Shown: in pieces, positions 56,464 to 64,000 of the stretch | Layout: the number at the start of each line of letters is the position of its first letter | Numbering within the stretch: the stretch's first letter is position 1 | NCBI GenBank assembly: GCA_004431415.1 | Contig: QPMI01000622.1 | Span: forward strand, 62,001 to 126,000 | DNA length: 64,000 bases | DNA from: Cyanophora paradoxa | Taxonomy: Eukaryota > Glaucocystophyceae > Cyanophorales > Cyanophoraceae | Reading direction: 5' to 3' | Position numbers and translations under genes: made by a program | Notes under the pieces: generated by a model | What the model saw: the letters and a program-made list of their open reading frames with translations, nothing else | The model's database searches: none | What the model was told of the DNA's origin: nothing

Positions 56464-59379
56464 CTAGGCCGTCGGGATCTTGGCGCCAAAAGCCCGCCAA
56501 ACGCGCCCTGTGTTCCCGCCCCGCTTCCACCAGACAATGCCCGCTGCCTCGTAGGCGCCCTTGATCGCCGTGACGTGGAGTTGAGCACGTACTTCTTTGC
56601 GCGGCGTCGATATCTTATCATTGAAGTAGTTGAACGTACGCAGGTACTGCTTGAAGTGCTCCTGGAGAGCGGGCTGATCTGCCGTGTCACTCGGCTGCCC
56701 TGTGGCACGGTGCGGATCCACTGCGGGCAATTGCAGAACGTTGGAACGTGAACACAGAATGAGCAAAGGCTAAGAACAGCACCTGACTCCAGCAGTGCTC
56801 AATCGATGTGACAGTGCTGTTGCGCTCACTCGCCTGCTGCTGCGTGCTGAGGATCTCGCTGCGACGAAGTGCGATCTCGGGGCAGTAAATGATGGAGGCC
56901 GACGACAAGGGATCGTAGAGCTTCTGGAGGCCGCCACCGTCAATGAAAGTGAGAAGGACGTGACGGCAGCGATCATCTTGGCAAGCGCTACACCCAGGTT
57001 GTAGGGCTGCAGGCAGCTCTCCTTGAAGTTGGTTACGGCTTCGACCTGCGGCCAAGATCTAGATTAGAACACAGAGATCGAAAGATCGGAATCACCGGCT
57101 TGTTGAAGGGAAGGTACAGAAGTCGGCGGCTCATATCGCCCCCGTAGTCCTTGTACAGGTGCTGAGCAGCAAAAACGTGAGCTCAAAGCTCACTCAAGAT
57201 GCCCGTGACGGAAGCACACCTGAGAGAGGCCCGTGGGGTTGCCAGCCGTCCAGACAACGGCCCGCAGGCGGCCTTGAGCGGGGGCTTGTTCTTTGCCTCG
57301 ATGCTGACTGGATCGTGTCCGCTAATCGTCTTGATCTTTGACTGCAGCGACTGGCAGGGCAAGAGGGTGAGCTGAAGAATAATCATTGACTCTGGCGAAC
57401 GGACCTTGAGCTGCGTGGAGTTGCCGACCTCGTGAATGAAGAGGGCAGAGACAGGCTCGTGGCAGTCGTAGATGCAAGAAAGCATGAACTGCGGCGAGGA
57501 GTCCTTCGATGGGGTCTCGCAGGTGATGAGCTTCTCGACGACTGCCTGCAGTGTGCTCTTGCCGGTGTTGCCGAGCCCCTCGAGGTGCACAATCTTTGAA
57601 GGCGCCAAACGTTAGAGAGCTGAATGGGAGGTCGAATAGAGATGAAGTTGAATAGAGCGCAAAGCGCAGGATGTCAGCGCACCGCATCCTGCTCGGGATC
57701 ACTGGCAATGCCGATGCCACACACGCCGTAGAAGAGCACATCATTGATCCCTTGATCTCGGCAGATCTTGTCCAGCGGGCAGTGCGCGGCACAAGCTGTT
57801 GTAGTCGCACTGACGGCCCGTTGCGTCCGCCAAGCAGTTGGGAAAGTAACTGCCCGGGCCGCGCGCGCCTTAGAGAGAAGAGATAAAGGGAAGAGCAGGA
57901 CAGCGATGCAACAGCGTCACCGATAGCCATAGGAGAACGACTCGGGTTCTCCCACGTGGACGGAATCTCCTTGACAGAGGGAGGGTTGCGCCGTTGTAGC
58001 GGTATAGCACTCCGGGGTCGCGGATGTTCACTGCGACGTCGTCGAAGCTGACAATGAGATCGGTGGTCTTGACCTGCTTAACCCAAGCGGGGTCATGCAG
58101 GATGGAGGCGACGATCTTGTCGAGCAGCTCGGCGCGGCTGGAAGCAAACACGTCTGACTTGCTGCGGCTGGATGACATGATGCGGGGCCGCTTGGGCTCC
58201 TGCTCGCGTGCGTCTTCATCCTCCTTGATGGCGAATGCAATCCGGTCGAGAATACGGTTGGCGTACGCTCGGACCGTTGCGTGGCCCTTGAGGCCGTTAA
58301 AGGGCGTGTAGCTGTACGTCGGGCGCCGATCGGATGTGAAAGCAAGTTGCTGGGCGAAAGGAGGGAGCTCGCAGTCAGATGGTATCAAGGAGAACCAGTG
58401 GATTGCAATGAGATCTAGAGCTCACCAACAGCTCGCCCCGGCGGGGGTCAAATGCCATGAACTCGTCGTCCAACTGCTGACGCACTGCTGCCAGGACGCC
58501 AGTCTCGATGGACCCAGCAAGAAGGGCATCCTTGGCCTCCGGTGAAAGTGGCTCGAGGGCGGGGCCTCTGCAATCTTTGAGACTGCACCCTAGGAGAAGG
58601 AGACGAAAATCAGTCGCGAGTGGGTGCAAGTCCAGAGCGGCCGCTTTAGAAGACTGGATGAGAGAAGGAGGCGCGACCTGGGACGAGGTGCCCAGCAAGA
58701 CTGCGGGGTCGAGGCGTGCAGCCCAGTCCATCAGTGCGTGCTCACAGGCCTCCTTGGGCAGACATCTTCGATGCGATACTTCAAAGTCACCCCGTTGGGC
58801 TTGGCGGCGAGGAGGAGAGTGAAGCGCTTCGGCTGGCGGTAGCTGAATCCACGCTGATGACGACTTCGTAGAGCGCTCATTCTCATCTGCGGCACAGGTG
58901 CCAGTGAGATTGAGAGCAAGTTCACGGAAGGAATAATCTAGATAGAGACGAGAAAGACAAAGCTGCGCGCATACCAAGTACATCCATGGTCGTCTTGAAC
59001 TTGAACATTGAGATGCCATGGTCGCCTGGGGCGGCGGACACACTGCCCCTAGTGGACTCGATGGCATGCAAGCGGACGGGCCCGAGGCGAAGTCGCAGGT
59101 GCTGTTCGGACGCGAGAGGTGCATCGTGAGGACCTTCTCCGTCAGGGCGACCGCCTGCTTCAGGCCGTTCACGGCGTACAAGGGCTCCCAAGCCTGCGCA
59201 CGGGCCAGAAGTGAGCCGCCGGCGCATGAATGAAAAGAAGGGAAAAGGGAGAGAAAGAGGGGAAAGCGATCGCGCAGTCTGAAAGTGCGCACGGGCTTGT
59301 CTGAATCCGGCTCATTCGCTGCAGGGGCCGCGGGCTTCCCTGGCAGCGAGGGCTCCGAAGGCGACGGGGACGAGTTCAT
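56464..59379 (-). CDS. D5-like superfamily 3 helicase-primase, spliced
   Basis: Replicative helicase of NCLDV, virophage and polinton-like elements, here split by canonical GT-AG introns. Probable start MNSSPSPSEPSLPGKPA at 59379. Exons then include 'WEPLYAVNGLKQAVALTEK', 'YSFRELALNLTGTCAADEN', 'GDFEVSHRRCLPKEACEHA', 'LLLGCSLKDCRGPALEPLS' and 'VRQQLDDEFMAFDPRRGELL'. Next come 'QLAFTSDRRPTYSYTPFNG', 'AELLDKIVASILHDPAWVK', 'LIVSFDDVAVNIRDPGVLY' and 'GINDVLFYGVCGIGIASDPE'. The SF3 core is 'IVHLEGLGNTGKSTLQAVV' (Walker A, about 57545-57600), 'SIEAKNKPPLK' and 'AVVWTAGNPTGLS' (motif C, about 57230-57265), and 'YGGDMSRRLLYLPFNKP' with arginine finger (about 57100-57155). It ends 'KIPTA' at 56464. 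A few exon joins are ambiguous, and around 58990-59130 two frames both look coding. There may be more 5' exons up to 60.1 kb. Confidence 0.65.
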
Positions 59380-60214
59380 GGCGGGCGACGAGGTCGGGCG
59401 CAGCGTCGCCGAGCTCGGGCCTTCAGCGTCGTTGAGATGCCTTCGAGATGGAGTGAGCGTCGCCGAGCCCGGCGTTCTGCTGCACGGATCCGGGCCCCGT
59501 GAGCAGCGGGCGCTGGGCGGGATTGCAGCATGGGTGCGCACTTCGACTCGGAAGTAGCGGAGACGGGAGAGACGCGAACGAATGCACTGCGCGCGTGATG
59601 CTCCATGCGATCGGCCTCGCTGCGCACACAGCAGGTGAGCATGGAGCTGGCGCTTGGGCTGTGGTTGCGAGAAAGCGAGGCAAATCCCGCGCCCCGGCGG
59701 ACCAGCGACTCGTATGCACCTTCTTAGTCGACAGAGATGCAAAGCGGATGGCGCGCTCGCAGCCTGGATCGTCTGGGCTCCCCGGCAACCTGCGCCCCGC
59801 CGAATTCAAAATCCCGCGACAAGGGTGAGCGGGCGCAGCGCAGGTCGGCTTCAAATGCTTCTAGGATGAGGCTCTGAGGTCGCAGGACCGGCGTGCACCT
59901 CTGCGAGGCGGAGAGAAGCGAAGGTCAGTGCGCGACTTGCCCTCGAACTTCACGGCGGGCGGCGGGCGACTCTGCGGCGGCACAGTGCGATCGCCGGTCA
60001 ACAGAGCTTTCCGTAGCAACTTTCCGGGCTTCGGGAGCCCACCGTGGCGCGAAATGGCGGTCCGCGGTCCGGAGCACCCCAAGGACGGCGGCGGCGCGAC
60101 CGGCGAGGATGCCGACGAGCTCAGAGCTACCTGCTCTATCGCCTGCTGTGCCGGAGCGACGGCGGGCTCGCTAGTTCAAGAGCAGCTCGAAGCTAAGGGG
60201 GAAGACTGTGGAGG
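59380..60214. other. Region upstream of the SF3 helicase, weak frames
   Basis: Overlapping open frames on both strands. A minus-strand frame 59861-60082 reads 'RHGGLPKPGKLLRKALL' and 'AVKFEGKSRTD'; the plus frame 59928-60287 reads 'LPSNFTAGGGRLCGGTV'. Only one can be real; I cannot choose. It could be extra first exons of the minus-strand helicase gene. Confidence 0.25.
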
Positions 60215-60490
60215 GGGGTACGTGTTATGTCCAAATGTCCAAGTGTCCAAGTGTCCAAGTGTCCAGATGTCCAAGGCCAAGGCCTAGGCCTACGATGAGC
60301 TAGCGCTAGCTATAGATAGCGGGGTACATGTTATGTCCAAATGTCCAAATGTCCAAGTGTCCAGATGTCCAGATGTCCAAGGCCAAGGCCTAGGCCTACG
60401 ATGAGCTAGCGCTAGCTATAGATAGCGGGGTACATGTTATGTCCAAATGTCCAAATGTCCAAATGTCCAAATGTCCAGATGTCCAGAGAC
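60215..60490 (+). repeat. ATGTCCAA minisatellite with a duplicated 100-bp block
   Basis: Runs of (A/T)GTCCA(A/G)(A/G)TG-type 9-mers in three patches. Between them a block with AAGGCCAAGGCCTAGGCC, GATGAGCTAGCGCTAGC and GATAGCGGGGTACATG occurs twice (60275-60325 and 60378-60435). GGCCTAGGCC and GCTAGCGCTAGC are perfect palindromes. Confidence 0.9.
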
Positions 60491-60505
60491 TTTGACTTGA
60501 GCTCT

Positions 60506-60509
<4 letters not shown>

Positions 60510-60601
<92 letters not shown>
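60510..60601 (+). repeat. (TC)n microsatellite, about 92 bp
   Basis: About 46 uninterrupted TC dinucleotides directly upstream of the second 50-bp repeat. Serine-leucine and Glu-Arg frames over it are artefacts. Confidence 0.98.
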
Positions 60602-60603
<2 letters not shown>

Positions 60604-60700
60604 CACATGCACATGCACCTTAAGAAAAGGAGGTGCTCTTGGTACCTGGTATCTGAGATTTGCCTCTTTTCCTTGAGGTGGTCACAAGGATCTTGTGTAC

Positions 60701-60750
60701 ACCTCATGAAAAGTTCTATTAGAAGTTTCCAAGAGGTGGTCACATCCTGC
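60701..60750 (+). repeat. 50-bp direct repeat, copy B
   Basis: 47 of 50 bases equal copy A at 52846-52895. It joins directly to the broken coding region that follows; the frame 'GGHILPTYYAWKIIHALA' begins just after a TAG inside the repeat. The two copies enclose 7.8 kb with the two helicase genes. Confidence 0.95.
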
Positions 60751-60751
60751 C

Positions 60752-62004
60752 AACCTACTACGCCTGGAAGATCATCCACGCGCTCGCGACGGCGAGGCGC
60801 GTGCATCCAGCCTTCGAGCCGGTGTGGCTGCGGGAGAAGCGCCTGGCCTTCTGGCAGGAGACGGCCTCCTGCCCCTCACCCGCTTCATCATCACCCACTG
60901 CGTCGTCGACCCCACCACCTACCTCGTCGCTCGAGACGGAGGGCGCATGACGAGCGTGGCGGGCATCTGCGAGTACATCTCGCGCACGGAGGGCCCCGAC
61001 GCCTCCGCCGCCGTCGCCGCCGACTCGAGAACGGCGGCTGGACGAGACCATCGCCGCCTTCGGCCCCAGTGCCGCCTCTTCTCCTACAAGCCGGCGGCGT
61101 CTGGAGACCTACATCCGCGGCATCGTCCCCAAGGCCCCCTCTCCCTCGGCGCGAGCCAGCCGGCGCTGCAGGCCATCCAGTTCTTCGAGCCGGCGGACCC
61201 GGAGACGGCCCTTCCCGTCAAGCCTCGAACAGGGCAGGGCAAGCGCGCCCGCAACTCGGCCCCGCCTTCGTCCCGCCCCGCCCCGTCGTCGCCCCCGCCG
61301 CCCAGCAGCACGCCGGCCAGCAGCGCATCGACGAGATGCTGCCGCGCCAGGTCCGGCCCCGCACCCGCGCCCTCCCGTACCCCCCTTCCCCCGCCCCCTC
61401 CTGACCTCGGCCAGGGCGAGGCGCTCCCCCGCGGCAGCTTCCGCAGCAGCCCGTGACGGCGGCGCGGCCCAGCGGCTACGGCAGCTCGGCTCGCGCTCGC
61501 CTCGGCTCGCGCGCGCTCGCCTCGGCCGCCTCCAGCAGCGCCGGCCCAGCCCGTCCCTTCTCCTCGCGACCGCAGCCCGTCCCGCGCTTCGCCGCGCCGT
61601 CCCGCCCGGCGCCGTCCTCTCCGCGATCCAGGGCTTCGGGGCCCAGCAGGAGGCCGAGCGGCAGGCGCTGGCGGCGCGCCAGGCGCGCGAGGCGGAGGAG
61701 CGGCGCCAGGCCCTCTGGGCCCAGCGCCTCCAGCGCACCCTCGCCTTCCGCGCCGAGCTGGAGGCGGGATTCCGCGCCCGCCAGATCTCCGGTGCGGAGG
61801 CCTCGGAGACTTGGCGGGCGTTCGAGGCGGAGACGGCGGGGCTGGCGAAGACCCTCGCCCAGCCTACCGGCGCGTGGCCGTCCGCAGTCCTACGCGCGGC
61901 GGGCGACGCTGGAGGCCTCGCGGGCGGAGATCGACGCGGCGGAGGAGCAGGCGGAGCGCGAGGAGGCCGAGGACAACGCGCGCTTCCGGCACCTCCACCA
62001 CTGA
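60752..62004 (+). pseudogene. Broken coding region, unknown viral-type protein(s)
   Basis: Protein-like sequence moves between frames about every 100-250 bp: 'TYYAWKIIHALATARRVHP' (60752-60870), then 'PLTRFIITHCVVDPTTYLV' with 'GICEYISRTEG' (60876-61020), then 'RRLDETIAAFGPSA' and 'LETYIRGIVPKAP' (61030-61140), then 'ALQAIQFFEPADPETALPV' (61160-61220). After a Pro/Ser-rich linker comes a long Glu/Arg/Gln helix 'AQQEAERQALAARQAREAEE' (61625-61870), and last 'SRAEIDAAEEQAEREEAED' ending HLHH at 62004. Probably two genes, each with several indels. Coiled-coil character of the second part is clear; no family recognised. Confidence 0.5.
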
Positions 62005-62052
62005 GGCCTCGAGGCGGTATTTTTTCTCAACCCCTTCCAATTCGGTCTCGCG

Positions 62053-62242
62053 ATGGCCTCGCTGACAGCTATCCCCGCATTACTCGCTAGGAGCCCTCGC
62101 CGCGACCCTCACCTGGCTCCTCGGCGGCACGCCCACGGCCTCGGCCGTCATCGGCGTGGGCTTCGGCTACGCCGCCAAGACCCTCTACGCCCCCGGCTCC
62201 GTCTCGATGGCGACGGCCGGCATGCGCCCCGCCGGGCGTTAA
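62053..62242 (+). pseudogene. Small membrane protein, frame broken
   Basis: Starts MASLTAIPALLA at 62053; the hydrophobic continuation 'ALAATLTWLLGG' and 'ASAVIGVGFGYAAKTLYAP' lies in another frame and ends at TAA 62240-62242. About 60 residues if repaired, with one or two membrane segments. Unknown family. Confidence 0.4.
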
Positions 62243-62343
62243 CTCTCCTTTCAAAGTTCCATTCCCCCTTTCCCTTTTCAAAGTTGCGACGTCCTTTGAG
62301 TCGTTGGCATTTAAATTTTCTTCATCGTCTGTACACGTCTAAC

Positions 62344-62499
62344 ATGCCCAACGCCGTAGAGAAGCTGTTGTGTACGGTGTTCAAATCGGACTCGCGCTGC
62401 AGCAAGATCGGCGAGGCTGCCAAGGGCGGGGCGGGCGAAGGCCGGCGGCGGGCGGAGGGGCCTAAGATAAGGGCGCGGACCCGGCGCCGCCGGCGCTAA
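62344..62499 (+). CDS. Small basic protein
   Basis: About 51 residues, MPNAVEKLLCTVFKSDSRC, then Lys/Arg/Gly-rich to the stop at 62499. Reminiscent in size and charge of the small basic or core-like proteins of small DNA viruses; no specific match. The Lys/Gly-rich reading may continue past 62500 in another frame ('KSIKAAGKGRG'). Confidence 0.35.
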   Translation: MPNAVEKLLCTVFKSDSRCSKIGEAAKGGAGEGRRRAEGPKIRARTRRRRR

Positions 62500-62529
62500 A
62501 GTCGATTAAGGCTGCGGGCAAGGGCCGCG

Positions 62530-62832
62530 GCGTCGGGCCCTGCCCCTCGTGGCGATCGCCCGGGCCAGCGCGAGGCGGCGCACGCGGCGACGGCGGCGCT
62601 GGCCTCGCAGCAGCAGAGGGAGGGGCGCCGCGCCTGAGCGCCGGCCTCTGGTCGCAGCCTGCGCCGCGCGCGAGTACGGCGTCAGCGCTTACTTCGACGG
62701 CGCGAACGAGCTGAGCCGCCAGGAGATCTGGGCCTGGAGGCGCGGCGCGCGGTCGACGGGCACCTGCCGTTGCTCGTGGCGCTCGGCGGCTCGCTCCTCA
62801 TGGTCTGGTACCTGCGCGGCTTCGCGATTTAG
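62530..62832 (+). pseudogene. Small protein with C-terminal membrane segment, frame broken
   Basis: Protein-like pieces 'REAAHAATAALASQQQREG', then 'YGVSAYFDGANELSRQEIWA' (62665-62725) and, in another frame, 'LPLLVALGGSLLMVWYLRG' ending at TAG 62830-62832. One transmembrane helix close to the C-terminus. Unknown family. Confidence 0.35.
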
Positions 62833-62861
62833 ATAGATTTTCGAAGCGCTAGCTAGTAGAG

Positions 62862-63186
62862 ATGAGCTGGCTCGACGCGCTGCTCACCAAGACCTTTGGC
62901 CAAGGGCGCGCCGCGGCTGCAGTTCGGTGAGCTCAACGCCGCGATCGGCGCCACAGTCGAGATGAAGAACCGCGAGAACGTGCTGCGCGGCGACGGAGGC
63001 GCGTGGGCGGACATTGCGGCGGGCGCGCTGGGCTCCGCACTCACCGCACCGGGCAAGGCGGGCCGCGCGCTCACGGACGTGGCCGAGCGCTTCTGGCACT
63101 GGCTCAAGGTTGCCGTGGTCATCGCCGCAGCGGTTGTGGCGGGTCTCCTGGTGCTCGAGGCTCGCGCGCTATTTTCTAAACGCTAG
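62862..63186 (+). pseudogene. Small protein with C-terminal membrane anchor, one frame break
   Basis: Starts MSWLDALLTKTFG at 62862; a single base change of phase near 62905 leads to 'QFGELNAAIGATVEMKN' and 'ADIAAGALGSALTAPGKAG', then 'WLKVAVVIAAAVVAGLLVL' as transmembrane helix, ending at 63186. About 107 residues. The soluble-domain-plus-C-terminal-anchor layout is common among minor virion proteins, but identity is unknown. If 62896 is used as start the frame is open without a break. Confidence 0.45.
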
Positions 63187-63202
63187 GTAAAGCGAGCGAA
63201 CC

Positions 63203-63600
63203 ATGCCCGCGGCGGCTCTTCCCCCGTGTCTCCTTCGCTGAGAACGAAGTCGCCGCTACCCCCCTGGAGCCCGGCGTCAAGCTGGAGCGCGCGAACGCAG
63301 TCTCCGTCAAGAAGGCCAAGCGCGCGCTGGTTCTAGAGTCCCAAGACCGCTCGCAGTTCCTTCCACGTCGAGTACGACGGCACGGAAGATACGGAGAAGG
63401 TTGCATTCAACAAGCGCAAGACGTACAAGGCGATACGCGAGGGCCAGCTGCTGCCCACGGACGCGGTTCCCGGGCTGCCGGGCACCACGGCCGGCGAGCT
63501 GCTCGTGCGCAACCTGCGCCTGCAGTACGTCTCCCGCCTCCGCCGCTCCAAGGCCAAGAAGGCGCGCCTGGACTCGGGCGATAGCAGCTCTAGCTCGTAG
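63203..63600 (+). pseudogene. Unknown charged protein, frames broken
   Basis: Protein-like segments in order: start MPAAALPPCLL at 63203, 'RVSFAENEVAATPLEPGVKL' and 'KKAKRALVLESQDRSQF' (63225-63360), then in a new frame 'HVEYDGTEDTEKVAFNKRK' and 'LQYVSRLRRSKAKKARLDSG', ending in poly-Ser at TAG 63598-63600. Two frame changes in 400 bp. Unknown family. Confidence 0.4.
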
Positions 63601-63894
63601 GGCTCTGTACTCAATACTACCAGTTCCTGTTCCTATCCCAGAGCACGACTCGGGTAAGGGCACGGTCATAGCGAACATGAACTCGGCAAACTTGGAGAAG
63701 TTCATGAGGGTCCCTAGGCGCGGGTCCTCCCAGTAGATAGCTTCGCGCAGGACTCGTAGATGCGCATGAGGGAGCGCTCGTTCTCGTCGCGAAGGCGTCG
63801 AGGGCTCGTCGGGATCCGGATCCGAGAGCTCGAGTACTCGTCCGAGCTGCCAGCGCTCTCGACGCCTGCGGCGGGTCGGGCGAGGGTCAGCCAT
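63590..63894 (-). CDS. Small unknown protein
   Basis: Starts MADPRPTRRRRRERWQLG at 63894, then 'VLELSDPDPDEPSTPSRR', 'VLREAIYWEDPRLGTLMNFS' and 'FAEFMFAMTVPLPES'. The open frame continues antisense to the neighbour down to 63307, but real coding probably stops near 63590 or shifts. Directly follows the minus-strand gene at the right edge. Confidence 0.35.
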
Positions 63895-63920
63895 TCTTTG
63901 CTGGTAGAAGGGCTAGAAAA

Positions 63921-64000
63921 TCACGGGCGCCGGTACTCCATCGAGTCGCCGCGCCAGTACTTGTTGCCGGAGGCGAGCAGCTTCATCGGCTCGCCCGTCG
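63921..64000 (-). CDS. C-terminal fragment of an unknown gene at the right edge
   Basis: The minus strand ends 'GEPMKLLASGNKYWRGDSM' followed by EYRRP and TGA at 63921-63923; the rest lies outside the window. It sits 27 bp upstream of the next minus-strand start, the tight spacing expected of a viral gene block. Too short to identify. Confidence 0.35.
   Translation of the reverse strand, partial: TGEPMKLLASGNKYWRGDSMEYRRP

Noticed and set aside
1-64000. tRNA, rRNA or riboswitch genes
   Set aside because: No cloverleaf with a matching T-loop (GGTTCRA) and no rRNA core motif was found by eye on either strand.

Overview
The window is nuclear DNA of a very GC-rich, intron-dense unicellular eukaryote, most likely a photosynthetic alga. 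The evidence is spliced genes on both strands, a probable plastid-targeted CPBP protease, an RWP-RK transcription factor, AP2 domains and a starch/glycogen-binding AMPK beta subunit. Introns are short, often start with GC instead of GT, are packed with CCCCG runs and end in a CTGAC/CTGAG-like branch point plus CAG. Haptophytes and pelagophytes fit; the exact lineage is not proven. Gene spans below cover all exons plus introns, and exon edges were read by eye.

Layout: 1-7277 (+) 3' part of VPS13; 7774-9373 (+) AMPK/SnRK1 beta subunit; 9939-11521 (-) LEA-like repeat protein, head-to-head with 11625-15201 (+) TELO2/Tel2; 15659-17408 (-) unknown membrane protein; 17640-18555 repeats with a MITE-like insertion; 18624-19237 (-) small C2H2 protein; 19424-22193 (+) OTU-type cysteine protease; 23523-28998 (+) a Fanzor (eukaryotic TnpB-like RuvC nuclease) carrying a PHD finger and two AP2 domains at its N-terminus; 29758-31214 (+) double flavin-reductase-like protein; 31957-34694 (-) RNF14-like RBR ubiquitin ligase; 35501-37203 (+) CPBP intramembrane protease; 38024-40165 (-) zinc alcohol dehydrogenase; 40858-42888 (-) mitochondrial enoyl reductase (MECR) head-to-head with 42974-43738 (+) mitochondrial inner membrane peptidase; 43900-46118 a 2.2 kb inverted repeat; 47097-51296 (+) a GAF-cNMP-RWP-RK regulator.

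From about 52 kb to the right edge the character changes: lower GC, few CCCCG introns, closely spaced genes and many frame breaks. This part carries an HNH endonuclease, a UL9/OBP-like superfamily 2 helicase with frame breaks, a spliced D5-like superfamily 3 helicase, and a row of short genes, several with one membrane segment. A 50-bp direct repeat (47/50 identical) lies at 52846-52895 and 60701-60750. I read this as an integrated, decaying DNA virus or virus-like transposon of the polinton-like/virophage kind; no capsid or packaging gene can be identified inside the window.

The most interesting objects are the PHD-AP2-AP2-Fanzor fusion, the GAF-cNMP-RWP-RK protein and the endogenous viral element. 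Smaller points are a 13-nt micro-exon carrying the catalytic zinc cysteine of the alcohol dehydrogenase and a repeat family shared between the last Fanzor intron and the MITE-bearing array at 18 kb.
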